18,961 bases of DNA from an uncultured Muribaculum sp. (lineage in GTDB: Bacteria; Bacteroidota; Bacteroidia; Bacteroidales; Muribaculaceae). The position numbers were made by a program, and so were the translations under genes. The DNA lies in the NCBI GenBank assembly GCA_910589555.1, contig CAJUTE010000049.1, positions 1 through 18,961 of the forward strand, read 5' to 3'. A model generated the notes under the pieces. The model saw nothing but the letters and a program-made list of their open reading frames with translations, made no database searches and was not told where the DNA came from. Positions 5,617 through 14,127 of the stretch are shown one piece after another (the stretch's first letter is position 1; each line of letters begins with the position of its first letter).

Positions 5617-7053
5617 ATGAAACACTTACTTTTTTATTCGACAGCCCTCGCGCTGTCAGTTTCGATGGCGGGATGCGGCAACAAGCAGAAAGCCGCAGAT
5701 GTTCCCACCAATGACAATGTGATTCTACATGCATGGTCATGGAGTTTTGACACAATCGCGGCAAATATGAAAAATATTGACAATGCCGGATTTGACTATG
5801 TGCAGACATCTCCGGCAAATACATGCTTCATAGGCGAGGAGGGCGGAATGGCGCTTTTCAGCCAGCCCGGTGACTCAGTGAAGGGAAAATGGTACTATTA
5901 TTATCAACCGATCGACTGGAAAATCGGCAATTATCTTCTTGGTAATCGTGACCAGTTCAAGGCAATGTGCGACAGCGCCAACAAGTATGGGGTGAAAGTC
6001 ATAGTCGATGTCCTTCCCAACCACACCGCCGTTGACCACACCGCCGTCACCGCAGCGCTTGACAGCGCAGCCGGAGGTCATGACAAGCTTTTCCATGCCA
6101 ATGGCTTCACTGATATAACCGATTATAATGACCGCTATCAGTGTACGACCGGAAAAATGGGCGGTCTGCCTGACGTGAATACCGAAAATCCGGCATTCCA
6201 GCATTATTATATGCTGTATGTCAATGATCTGATTGCCAACGGCGCAAGGGGATTCCGATATGACACCGCCAAGCACATAGGGCTGCCCTCGGATCCTGTT
6301 GATTCCGCAGCCGAGCGAAACAATTTCTGGGATGTCGCTACCGGAAGGGAAGCTGTGGAAGGCGTGAAGCTTGCATTGCCTGCCGACAGTCTGTTTATAT
6401 ACGGCGAGGTGCTGCAAGATAAAAATGTGAAAGAGCGCGAGTACACAGAATATGTAGATGTTACAGCAAGCGCCTACGGACACGCGTTACGCAATGCCCT
6501 TCGAGCCGGCAACTATTATGCCGACAGTCTTGCGTCATGGCATCACACAGCCGATCCTGATCGGTTGGTGACTTGGGTTGAATCCCACGACACTTATGCC
6601 AACGAACATGAATCTGCCGATATTGAGGATGCCCGAATAAGAGAGGGATACGTATTTCTTGCTGCCCGTCAATATGGCACTCCATTGTTCTTCAGCCGCC
6701 CGGCAGGAAGCACACGCCAAAATTACTGGGGAAACAATCGTGTAGGGGCACGAGGAAATGATGAATTCATGAATCCTGAAGTAATTGCTGTGAATAAATT
6801 CCGTCATGCCATGCACGGAGAGCCGGAAAAAGTGGTAGTATCGCCCAACGGAGCAGCTATTGAAGTGGCTCGCGGAGACAAGGGCGTGGCTCTGATCAAT
6901 ATCAGTGATGCGACTGAAAATATAAGCCTCGCCACCACTCTTCCCGACGGCAAATATACCGATGGTGTGCATAACACGGAATTTGAAGTGAAAGATGGCA
7001 CTATAATGGGCGAAATGCAGCCGCTTACATCTTATATATTATATAAAAAGTAG
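5617..7053 (+). CDS. GH13 alpha-amylase-family lipoprotein
   Basis: A predicted lipid-anchored alpha-glucan hydrolase of glycoside hydrolase family 13. Residues 1-20 form a signal peptide ending in a lipobox (SMAG-C20). The four GH13 regions are present: region I DVLPNH (131-136), region II GFRYDTAKH (212-220) with the nucleophile D216, region III with general acid E264 in IYGEVL, and region IV with H324-D325 (VESHDTY). The barrel is followed by a short beta domain (about 400-478). At 478 residues it is a compact, single-domain amylase. No run of acidic residues follows Cys20, so the surface-export signal of Bacteroidetes lipoproteins is not evident and a periplasm-facing anchor is as likely. 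There are no susC/susD neighbours, so it is not part of a visible polysaccharide utilisation locus. Exact specificity cannot be read from the sequence. Confidence 0.9.
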   Translation: MKHLLFYSTALALSVSMAGCGNKQKAADVPTNDNVILHAWSWSFDTIAANMKNIDNAGFDYVQTSPANTCFIGEEGGMALFSQPGDSVKGKWYYYYQPIDWKIGNYLLGNRDQFKAMCDSANKYGVKVIVDVLPNHTAVDHTAVTAALDSAAGGHDKLFHANGFTDITDYNDRYQCTTGKMGGLPDVNTENPAFQHYYMLYVNDLIANGARGFRYDTAKHIGLPSDPVDSAAERNNFWDVATGREAVEGVKLALPADSLFIYGEVLQDKNVKEREYTEYVDVTASAYGHALRNALRAGNYYADSLASWHHTADPDRLVTWVESHDTYANEHESADIEDARIREGYVFLAARQYGTPLFFSRPAGSTRQNYWGNNRVGARGNDEFMNPEVIAVNKFRHAMHGEPEKVVVSPNGAAIEVARGDKGVALINISDATENISLATTLPDGKYTDGVHNTEFEVKDGTIMGEMQPLTSYILYKK

Positions 7054-7076
7054 CATTTTGCCATAATTGCGATATA

Positions 7077-7132
7077 TCCACCTCTGAAAATGAATGCTTG
7101 AATAGCATAAAGTTCGGAGGTGGATTTGTTTT
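7077..7132 (+). terminator. terminator after the GH13 gene
   Basis: TCCACCTCTGAA (7077-7088) pairs with TTCGGAGGTGGA (7113-7124) over 12 bp with one G-U wobble. A nested ATGC/GCAT stem lies in the loop, and TTTGTTTT follows. Confidence 0.65.
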
Positions 7133-7256
7133 AACTTATTTTAATATTGTTAAAAACAATTATTTTGACGCCCGAAAAGTGATACTCTTACATTTTAACA
7201 GATTTGGAGGTTAAAAAGTGTCAGATTTTGCGAGCTGTTTTGTGGAAAGTTGTCAA

Positions 7257-7276
7257 GATATGTTGTAGAACATATC
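7257..7276. promoter_or_regulatory. inverted repeat upstream of the 7309 promoter
   Basis: GATATGTT-GTAG-AACATATC is a perfect 8-bp-arm palindrome. It sits about 8 nt upstream of the -33 element of the promoter at 7284-7316, a position suited to an activator site. No regulator can be assigned. Confidence 0.4.
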
Positions 7277-7283
7277 TTTATGG

Positions 7284-7316
7284 TTGATAATCTTAAAGAA
7301 AAAAGCGCTATCTTTG
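7284..7316 (+). promoter_or_regulatory. promoter reading toward dnaG or a small RNA
   Basis: TTG at 7284-7286, 22 nt, then TATCTTTG at 7309-7316, a full -7 match. Transcription would begin near 7323. Confidence 0.6.
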
Positions 7317-7410
7317 TATTGCAATTGATAAGCAACTATTCCCGATTGCTGGGAAAAAGGCGAGTTAATTGCTAAGCTGATACCTTCTTAGCTAAAATTA
7401 AATTTAAATC

Positions 7411-7434
7411 ATGTCAGACACGAAAAAAGAATAA
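7411..7434 (+). CDS. possible 7-codon leader peptide
   Basis: ATG at 7411 opens a seven-codon frame (MSDTKKE) ending at TAA, within the candidate leader RNA. Nothing but its position supports translation; no codon bias toward one amino acid suggests classical attenuation. Confidence 0.12.
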   Translation: MSDTKKE

Positions 7435-7513
7435 CAAGAAAATAACAGAATACTTTTTCATACGTAACTTTCCAATAAAAAAGACAGAATAGATATTCAA
7501 CAAGCAACAAGCG

Positions 7514-7550
7514 AAAAAATAAGGGAGCCGGGAGGCTGTCTTATTTTTTT
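7514..7550 (+). terminator. strong intrinsic terminator just before dnaG
   Basis: AAAAAATAAG (7514-7523) pairs with CTTATTTTTT (7540-7549), with an inner AGCC/GGCT stem and a GGGA loop, and continues into a T-run to about 7552. The symmetric A and T tracts make it potentially bidirectional. It ends only about 15 nt before the dnaG start codon. Confidence 0.75.
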
Positions 7551-7554
7551 TTAC

Positions 7555-7562
7555 TATTTTTG
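7555..7562 (+). promoter_or_regulatory. possible dnaG-proximal -7 element
   Basis: TATTTTTG matches TAnnTTTG. Initiation about 5-7 nt later would coincide with the GTG at 7567, making the dnaG mRNA leaderless. The -33 position falls in the terminator stem and has no TTG, so the call is weak. Confidence 0.3.
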
Positions 7563-7566
7563 TTTT

Positions 7567-9765
7567 GTGAAAATCATAGAAAAAGAAACCGTACAACGCA
7601 TATTGGACACTGCCGACATCGTGGATGTCGTCAGCGATTTCGTGCATTTGAAGAGAAGGGGAGCCAACTACATGGGGCTGTGTCCGTTTCATAATGAACG
7701 TACGCCATCTTTCTCTGTATCCAAGTCGAAAAATATATGCAAGTGCTTCAGTTGCGGAAAAGGGGGGAGCCCTGTTAACTTCATCATGCAGCTGGAGCAG
7801 CTCAGCTATAATGAGGCTCTGCGTTATCTTGCAAAAAAATATAATATCGAGATAAAGGAGCGTGAGCAGACCGATCAGGAACGTGAGCTTGAATCGGAAC
7901 GCGAGAGTATGTTTGCGGTCAATGAATATGCCATGCAACATTTCGAGCGGAATATCCATGACACCCCCGACGGCAGAAACATCGGTCTTGCATATTTCCT
8001 CGAACGAGGCATCAATGAAGCCTCGATAAAGAAATTTCATCTCGGTTATGCTTTTGAGAAAAGCAATGATCTGTATGAGAATGCACTCAAAAAAGGATTT
8101 AAGGACAAGTACCTTTTAGATACCGGACTTTGCATAAAGACTGATTCGGGAAGAGTGTATGACCGCTTTAAGGGAAGAGTGATTTATCCTGTATTTGCGG
8201 TTTCCGGAAAGGTGGTGGCATTTGGCGGAAGAACCCTCAAAAAGGATGTCGCTAAATATGTCAATTCGCCGGAGTCGCTCATATATCATAAAAGCAGCCA
8301 GCTCTACGGTATGTATCAGGCTAAATCGGCTATAGTGCGTCAGGATAAATGCATTCTTGTGGAAGGATATATGGATGTCATATCCATGCATCAATCAGGA
8401 ATCGAGAATGTGGTGGCGTCTTCAGGAACCTCCCTGACCGAAGGGCAGATAAGGATGATACACCGATTTACCGAAAATGTCACGGTCATATATGACGGCG
8501 ATGCTGCCGGAATAAAAGCTTCGTTGAGAGGTATTGACATGCTTCTTGCCGAAGGTCTTGACATAAAGGTAGTGCTGCTTCCCGACGGTGATGATCCCGA
8601 CTCATTCGCCCAGAAACACACATCTTCCGAGCTTGAAAATTATATTAAAGAGCATGAAGATGACTTTATCCGCTTCAAAACGGAGATATTGCTGAAAGGG
8701 GAAAATGACCCATTGGCTCGCTCCCGCATGGTCAACGACATCATACGCTCGATAGCGGTAATCCCTGACCAGGTGAAGCGCAACATCTACATAAAGGATT
8801 GCAGCCGCAGACTTGATATTGACGAGCTTGTCGTGAGCCGTCAGGTAGCTCTCCAGATAAAGACTATCGCAGAAAATGAATATGACCGCAAGCAGAAGGA
8901 GCGCGCCCGGCAGACGATAGCAGATATAGAGCAACCTCAGGAATCGGAAGTCGTCAATGAGGAAGCCAATAATCTTGTGATAGGGTCGGCGTCAGGATCG
9001 GAGCAATACAATGTGCGCATCTTGCGTCCCTACGAATCGGCTATATTGAAGTATGTGATAAGATATGGCATGGTCACTTTGTGTGAGGAATATGACGAAG
9101 ATGGTTCGCCGCTTCAGTCGGTAAAGGTTATCGATTACATTGACTACGAGCTGAAACGTGAGGAATTCGAATTTGTCAATAAGGATCTTAAACGCACTTT
9201 TGACGAGGCTCTCCGATTGTGCTCCGATTGGGAAACCGAACGTATCGCAATTGAGGAGCGGCTCGCCGGCGAACGGAGCGATTACATATCGGCCGGTGAG
9301 GAGGAGCTGCGCAATTCAGGATTGGAGATCGCCTCGATAGAGCGCAAGGAAAAGGAGCTGATAGCCTCTGCCGATGAAAAGTATTTCGCCGACCGAAGGA
9401 AGGCGGAAAGTATGTTTGTGGAAAAAATCCTTATCTCACATCCCGATGATGCGGTCAGAAACATCGCCATCGAGCTTGCGAGCGAAAAGCACGTCCTCAG
9501 CAAGGTGCACACCAGGTTCATGAAAGTGGAGACCGAAGAGGACCGGCTTCAGGAGCTTGTCCCGCGAGCTATATATGAGTATAAGGATGCGATATTGGGA
9601 TGCCAGATCAAGGCTATCCAAAAAGAGATGGCAGCGATAGCTGCCGTAATGCCTTATGACGGGGAAAAAGTGATGAATGCGATGAAGCACCTTACCGAGT
9701 TGCACACTCTGCGCAGCGAGATAGCCAAATTCCTTGGCGAACGCATACTTTATCCTCGCAAATAA
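7567..9765 (+). CDS. dnaG: DNA primase DnaG
   Basis: DnaG synthesises RNA primers at the replication fork, working with the replicative helicase. The CHC2 zinc ribbon is intact (C39, H42, C60, C63 in CPFHNERTPSF...CKCFSC). It is followed by the primase core and a TOPRIM domain with E266 (VEGYMDV) and D310/D312 (YDGDAAG), the metal-binding catalytic acids. A GTG start at 7567 is chosen because it is the only one that retains the usual RILDTADIVDVVSDFV N-terminus. At 732 residues it is longer than the E. coli enzyme (581). The extra length is an acidic linker around 455-485 and a Glu/Lys-rich, probably helical C-terminal region (about 540-650), as often seen in Bacteroidetes. It stands alone rather than in an rpsU-dnaG-rpoD operon. 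Confidence 0.97.
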   Translation: MKIIEKETVQRILDTADIVDVVSDFVHLKRRGANYMGLCPFHNERTPSFSVSKSKNICKCFSCGKGGSPVNFIMQLEQLSYNEALRYLAKKYNIEIKEREQTDQERELESERESMFAVNEYAMQHFERNIHDTPDGRNIGLAYFLERGINEASIKKFHLGYAFEKSNDLYENALKKGFKDKYLLDTGLCIKTDSGRVYDRFKGRVIYPVFAVSGKVVAFGGRTLKKDVAKYVNSPESLIYHKSSQLYGMYQAKSAIVRQDKCILVEGYMDVISMHQSGIENVVASSGTSLTEGQIRMIHRFTENVTVIYDGDAAGIKASLRGIDMLLAEGLDIKVVLLPDGDDPDSFAQKHTSSELENYIKEHEDDFIRFKTEILLKGENDPLARSRMVNDIIRSIAVIPDQVKRNIYIKDCSRRLDIDELVVSRQVALQIKTIAENEYDRKQKERARQTIADIEQPQESEVVNEEANNLVIGSASGSEQYNVRILRPYESAILKYVIRYGMVTLCEEYDEDGSPLQSVKVIDYIDYELKREEFEFVNKDLKRTFDEALRLCSDWETERIAIEERLAGERSDYISAGEEELRNSGLEIASIERKEKELIASADEKYFADRRKAESMFVEKILISHPDDAVRNIAIELASEKHVLSKVHTRFMKVETEEDRLQELVPRAIYEYKDAILGCQIKAIQKEMAAIAAVMPYDGEKVMNAMKHLTELHTLRSEIAKFLGERILYPRK

Positions 9766-9862
9766 TGGTCAAGAGGAGCAGGTAAGACGGTTTATTACGG
9801 AAAAAATTCTGTATATGCGCTAATTCGAGGGTGTTTTATTTTATAAATATCGCCTTATTTTA
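9766..9862. other. short gap after dnaG, no terminator recognised
   Basis: I find no stem followed by a T-run here, so dnaG transcripts may end by another mechanism or read through into mutA. Confidence 0.3.
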
Positions 9863-9870
9863 TACCTTTG
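9863..9870 (+). promoter_or_regulatory. mutAB promoter (-7 element)
   Basis: TACCTTTG matches TAnnTTTG. The -33 region is T-rich (GTGTTTTATTTT near 9830-9842) without an exact TTG. Transcription from about 9877 gives a leader of about 60 nt. Confidence 0.55.
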
Positions 9871-9879
9871 TAGTTAAAA

Positions 9880-9894
9880 TGTGATTATATCACA
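9880..9894. promoter_or_regulatory. TGTGA...TCACA palindrome in the mutAB leader
   Basis: TGTGAT-TAT-ATCACA is a perfect 6-bp-arm palindrome within a few nucleotides downstream of the predicted transcription start. It resembles a CRP/FNR-family half-site pair but with a 5-nt instead of 6-nt spacer. If bound, it would act as a repressor site; it could instead be a small 5' mRNA hairpin. Confidence 0.4.
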
Positions 9895-9937
9895 CTTGAC
9901 AACAAAAATGATTTCTTAAACTATTAATACCAAGATC

Positions 9938-11797
9938 ATGGCAGAAAAAAAAGAGAAGTTGTTCGACATGTTTCAAGGTTGCTCTTATGATGAATGGAGA
10001 GCTAAAGTCGAAGCCGATTTGAAGGGCGCCGATTTTAACAAGAAACTTGTATGGCGGACAAACGAAGGATTCAATGTGGAGCCGGTGTACCGCGCAGAGA
10101 ACATTGCTGACTTCAAAACCTTGGATTCTCTCCCCGGAGAATATCCGTATGTGAGAGGAACACGTGATAACAATGACTGGCTTATCCGTCAGGAAATTCT
10201 TGCTGAAACAGTGGCTGACGCCAACGCAGTGGCAAAAGAAATTATCACTAAAGGTGTAACCTCTTTGGGATTCCACCTGCAATTGAAAGACGCGGCTGAA
10301 ATCGCGGCTTTGCTTGATGGAATTGACGTTGCTGAATATGAGATTAACTTCAAGACCTGCCCTCGCCACGCGGTAGAGTTGGCAAAAGCTCTTGTGGACT
10401 ATCTCCGCTCCAACGGATTGATGGATAAATTCAGAGGTTCAATCGACTTCAACCCCATGCGCCGCGCATTGAAGCATGGCATGGAATTCCCCGGCGACAT
10501 CAAGTCTATGGCAATTGAGCTGCTTGATGTAGTCAAGGATGTACCTGCTTTGAGAGTGCTTGCTGTGGATTCATTCATGTTCTGCAATGCCGGAGCATAC
10601 ATTTTCCAGGAACTCGGTTACGCCCTTGCCTGGGGAGCTGAATGGATGACTATGCTCACAGAGGCTGGTGTCAAAGCCGATGAAGTGGCTCGTCGCATCA
10701 AGTTCAACATGGGTGTTTCTTCCAACTATTTCATGGAGCTTGCCAAGTTCCGTTCGGCACGCATGGTATGGGCTCAGATTGTAGAACAATACAATCCCGA
10801 ATCAAAGGATGCTTGCAAGATGCACGTTCATGCAGTGACTTCACGCTTTAATCAGACTATATATGATGCTCATGTGAATCTGTTGCGTTCACAGACCGAG
10901 ACCATGTCGGCAGCACTCGCCGGAGTGGATTCAATCACCACTACTCCGTTTGACGTGCCCTACAAGAAGCCTGATGCATTCTCGGAACGTATCGCCCGCA
11001 ACCAGCAGTTCCTTCTTAAAGAAGAGAGTCATCTTGACAAGGTAATTGACCCGGCAGGAGGTTCATACTATATCGAGACCTTGACTGTGTCACTCGCCAA
11101 GGAAGCGTGGAAACTGTTCCTCGAAGTAGAAGAGAATGGCGGATTCCTTGCTTGCATAAACAACGGCACTATTCAGAAAGCTGTCAACGAGACTGCCGCT
11201 AAGCGTCATGTCGATGTTGCCCGCCGCAAGGAGATCCTTCTTGGAACTAACCAGTATCCTAACATCAACGAGACTGCTGCAGCAAAGATTGAATGCGATG
11301 GCGACTCATGCGGTTGCCACCACGGTCATCATGAACACGCCGAGGATAATGCCAACGGTCTTTCTACCAAGCGTGCGGCAAGCGATTTCGAAGCGTTGCG
11401 TCTTGCTACTGAAGCTGCATCCAACCGTCCGAAAGTGTTTATGCTGACAATCGGCAATCTTGCCATGCGTCTTGCACGCGCTCAGTTCTCAACCAACTTC
11501 TTCGGATGTGCAGGATATGAGATTATCGATAACCTCGGATTTGAGACTGTTCAACAGGGTGTTGATGCTGCACTTGAAAAGGGTGCTGACATAGTTGTCC
11601 TTTGCTCAAGCGATGATGAATATGCCACTCTTGCACCTGAAGCATTCAAGTATCTTGACGGACGTGCGATGTTTGTGGTTGCCGGAGCGCCGGCTTGCAT
11701 GGAAGACCTTCAGAAAGAAGGCATCTCAGACTTCATCCATGTGCGTTGCAATGTCCTTGACACTCTTAAAGCATTTAATGCAAAACTTCTTAAATAA
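9938..11797 (+). CDS. mutA: methylmalonyl-CoA mutase small (beta) subunit
   Basis: MutA is the non-catalytic partner of MutB in the adenosylcobalamin-dependent mutase that interconverts succinyl-CoA and (R)-methylmalonyl-CoA, the key step of the succinate route to propionate. The 619 residues comprise a TIM-barrel-like half (about 1-445) and a C-terminal cobalamin-domain fold (about 490-619). In the latter the B12-ligating DxHxxG is absent: the corresponding segment reads TIGNLAMRLARAQF, as expected for the small subunit. An unusual feature is a Cys/His-rich linker at 453-467 (C453, C458, C460, H461, H462, H464, H465, H467) between the two halves. The ATG at 9938 follows a ~60-nt leader. mutB starts 8 nt after the stop, so the two are cotranscribed. 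Confidence 0.96.
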   Translation: MAEKKEKLFDMFQGCSYDEWRAKVEADLKGADFNKKLVWRTNEGFNVEPVYRAENIADFKTLDSLPGEYPYVRGTRDNNDWLIRQEILAETVADANAVAKEIITKGVTSLGFHLQLKDAAEIAALLDGIDVAEYEINFKTCPRHAVELAKALVDYLRSNGLMDKFRGSIDFNPMRRALKHGMEFPGDIKSMAIELLDVVKDVPALRVLAVDSFMFCNAGAYIFQELGYALAWGAEWMTMLTEAGVKADEVARRIKFNMGVSSNYFMELAKFRSARMVWAQIVEQYNPESKDACKMHVHAVTSRFNQTIYDAHVNLLRSQTETMSAALAGVDSITTTPFDVPYKKPDAFSERIARNQQFLLKEESHLDKVIDPAGGSYYIETLTVSLAKEAWKLFLEVEENGGFLACINNGTIQKAVNETAAKRHVDVARRKEILLGTNQYPNINETAAAKIECDGDSCGCHHGHHEHAEDNANGLSTKRAASDFEALRLATEAASNRPKVFMLTIGNLAMRLARAQFSTNFFGCAGYEIIDNLGFETVQQGVDAALEKGADIVVLCSSDDEYATLAPEAFKYLDGRAMFVVAGAPACMEDLQKEGISDFIHVRCNVLDTLKAFNAKLLK

Positions 11798-11805
11798 TCA
11801 AATCT

Positions 11806-13941
11806 ATGCGACCCGATTTTAAAACTATTGATATAACAAAAGATGCTTTCGGTGCTCAGCATGGTACCGTGGCTCACGGAGAAGACTGGCTCACCCCTGA
11901 GCTTATTCCCGTAAAACCTATATATACAAGAGAGGATCTTGAAGGAATGGAACACCTTGACTTCATGTCAGGTATACCTCCTTATCTGCGCGGTCCGTAT
12001 AGCGCGATGTATCCTTTGCGTCCTTGGACCATCCGTCAGTATGCCGGATTCTCTACTGCCGCTGAATCAAATGCATTCTATCGCCGTAATCTTGCTTCAG
12101 GACAGAAAGGTCTTTCTGTGGCATTTGACCTTGCCACACACCGCGGATATGACGCCGACCATGAACGTGTGGTAGGTGACGTAGGTAAAGCCGGTGTGTC
12201 AATCTGCTCTATCGAGGACATGAAAGTGTTGTTTGATGGAATTCCATTGAACAAGATGTCAGTGTCTATGACCATGAATGGCGCGGTGCTCCCTGTACTT
12301 GCATTCTATATCAATGCCGGTCTTGAGCAGGGTGCCAAGCTTGAAGAGATGGCAGGTACTATCCAGAACGACATCCTCAAGGAATTCATGGTGCGTAACA
12401 CCTATATTTATCCGCCGGAATTCTCAATGCGTATTATCGCCGATATATTTGAGTACACTTCACAGAATATGCCGAAGTTTAACTCAATTTCGATTTCAGG
12501 TTACCACATGCAGGAAGCGGGAGCTACTTGCGACATTGAGCTTGCTTATACTCTTGCCGACGGTCTTGAATATCTCCGTGCCGGTGTGAATGCAGGAATG
12601 GATATTGACTCATTCGCTCCACGTTTGTCATTCTTCTGGGCTATCGGTATGAATTTCTTCATGGAGATCGCCAAGATGCGTGCCGCTCGTATGCTATGGG
12701 CTAAGATCGTGAGCCAGTTCAATCCCAAGAATCCGAAGTCACTTGCTTTGCGTACTCATAGCCAGACTTCAGGATGGTCTCTTACCGAGCAGGATCCGTT
12801 TAACAACGTAGGTCGTACTTGTATCGAGGCTATGGGTGCCGCTCTTGGACACACTCAGTCGCTTCATACCAACGCTCTTGACGAGGCAATCGCACTGCCT
12901 ACCGACTTCTCGGCACGTATAGCACGAAACACTCAGATATATATTCAGGAAGAGACTTGCGTGACCAAGGCTATCGACCCGTGGGGAGGCTCATACTATG
13001 TAGAGTCGCTTACCAATGAGATCGCTCACCGCGCATGGGAGCACATTCAGGAGATTGAGAAACTTGGCGGTATGGCGAAAGCTATCGAGACAGGTTTGCC
13101 TAAACTTCGTATCGAAGAGGCTTCAGCCCGCACTCAGGCTCGTATCGACTCAGGCCGTCAAACCATTGTCGGCATCAATAAGTATCGTCTTGACCATGAA
13201 GATCCTATCGATATTCTCGAAATTGACAATACTGAGGTGCGTAAAGAGCAGATTGAGCGTCTTAATGATGTGAAAGCTCATCGCGATGAAGCGGCGGTAA
13301 AGGCGGCTCTTGAAGCTATCACAGAGTGTGTGCGCACTAAAGAGGGCAATCTTCTTGATCTTGCAGTAAAGGCTGCAGGCCTTAGAGCTACCCTTGGTGA
13401 AATATCAGATGCCTGCGAGGAAGTTGTAGGCCGTTATAAAGCAGTAATCAGAACAATTTCAGGCGTGTATAGCAACGAAACAAAACAGGATCCCGACTTC
13501 ATCCGCGCTCAGCAGATGTGTGAGGAATTCGCCAAACGTGAAGGTCGCCAGCCCCGTATCATGATTGCCAAGATGGGACAGGACGGTCATGACCGTGGCG
13601 CTAAGGTTGTGGCAACAGGTTATGCCGACTGCGGATTTGACGTGGATATGGGACCGTTGTTCCAGACCCCGGCGGAAGCAGCTCGTCAAGCAGTGGAAAA
13701 TGACGTTCATATTCTTGGAGTGTCATCTCTTGCCGCAGGACACAAAACTCTTATTCCTCAGGTGATTGAGGAACTTAAGAAGCTTGGTCGTGAGGATATA
13801 ATCGTGACTGCAGGTGGTGTGATTCCTGCTCAGGATTATGACTTCTTGTACAAAGCCGGTGTTGCTGCGATATTCGGTCCCGGCACACGAATCCCGGTAT
13901 CAGCTATAAAGATGCTCGAGATACTTGGCGGAGAAGAATAA
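11806..13941 (+). CDS. mutB: methylmalonyl-CoA mutase large (alpha) subunit
   Basis: MutB is the catalytic subunit of adenosylcobalamin-dependent methylmalonyl-CoA mutase. The 711 residues are closely similar along their whole length to the Propionibacterium enzyme as I remember it. The active-site tyrosine is Y79 (RQYAGFST) and the substrate-contacting histidine is H234 (SGYHMQEAG); both correspond with a constant 10-residue offset to Tyr89 and His244 of that enzyme. The C-terminal B12 domain carries D593-G-H595-DR-G598, where H595 is the lower axial ligand, followed by SSLAAGHKTL and TAGGVIP, which line the cofactor. The gene lies 8 nt downstream of mutA, and a strong terminator follows. 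No epimerase, MeaB-type chaperone or decarboxylase gene is adjacent. Confidence 0.98.
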   Translation: MRPDFKTIDITKDAFGAQHGTVAHGEDWLTPELIPVKPIYTREDLEGMEHLDFMSGIPPYLRGPYSAMYPLRPWTIRQYAGFSTAAESNAFYRRNLASGQKGLSVAFDLATHRGYDADHERVVGDVGKAGVSICSIEDMKVLFDGIPLNKMSVSMTMNGAVLPVLAFYINAGLEQGAKLEEMAGTIQNDILKEFMVRNTYIYPPEFSMRIIADIFEYTSQNMPKFNSISISGYHMQEAGATCDIELAYTLADGLEYLRAGVNAGMDIDSFAPRLSFFWAIGMNFFMEIAKMRAARMLWAKIVSQFNPKNPKSLALRTHSQTSGWSLTEQDPFNNVGRTCIEAMGAALGHTQSLHTNALDEAIALPTDFSARIARNTQIYIQEETCVTKAIDPWGGSYYVESLTNEIAHRAWEHIQEIEKLGGMAKAIETGLPKLRIEEASARTQARIDSGRQTIVGINKYRLDHEDPIDILEIDNTEVRKEQIERLNDVKAHRDEAAVKAALEAITECVRTKEGNLLDLAVKAAGLRATLGEISDACEEVVGRYKAVIRTISGVYSNETKQDPDFIRAQQMCEEFAKREGRQPRIMIAKMGQDGHDRGAKVVATGYADCGFDVDMGPLFQTPAEAARQAVENDVHILGVSSLAAGHKTLIPQVIEELKKLGREDIIVTAGGVIPAQDYDFLYKAGVAAIFGPGTRIPVSAIKMLEILGGEE

Positions 13942-13967
13942 TTGGATCAATCTCCATTACCATAATG

Positions 13968-14003
13968 AAGGCGGCGTAGCGAATACTACGTCGCCTTTCT
14001 ATT
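13968..14003 (+). terminator. mutAB terminator
   Basis: AAGGCGGCGTAG (13968-13979) pairs with CTACGTCGCCTT (13986-13997), 12 bp with one wobble, a 6-nt loop, and a T-rich tail. Confidence 0.8.
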
Positions 14004-14127
14004 ATTAGTCAAAAACAGTCTTTTAGAGGGTCATTTGAATGTTATTTGTTAAAGATAGTAGCAACTCCAGGATTTTTAGATTATAATCACTGAATATCAA
14101 TTTTCATCTCACTTAATACAATATTCA

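Larger units (their letters stand above)
7323..7550 (+). ncRNA. candidate small RNA or dnaG leader RNA
   Basis: About 228 nt lie between a good promoter and a strong intrinsic terminator with no ORF longer than seven codons (ATG at 7411 encoding MSDTKKE-stop). The first 70 nt contain two hairpins: TTCCC...GGGAA (about 7339-7355) and GCTAAG...CTTAGC (7371-7392). The middle is A-rich and appears unstructured. The transcript could be a free-standing regulatory RNA (I cannot match it to 6S, tmRNA, RNase P or SRP RNA by eye) or a leader in which the terminator attenuates dnaG. Confidence 0.4.

Noticed and set aside
7414..8040. 208-codon minus-strand ORF over the dnaG leader
   Set aside because: It is antisense to the conserved dnaG zinc domain and the terminator; no promoter or recognisable domain.
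14004..14127. attachment site beside the recombinase
   Set aside because: No tRNA end and no direct repeat shared with the sequence after the recombinase could be found.
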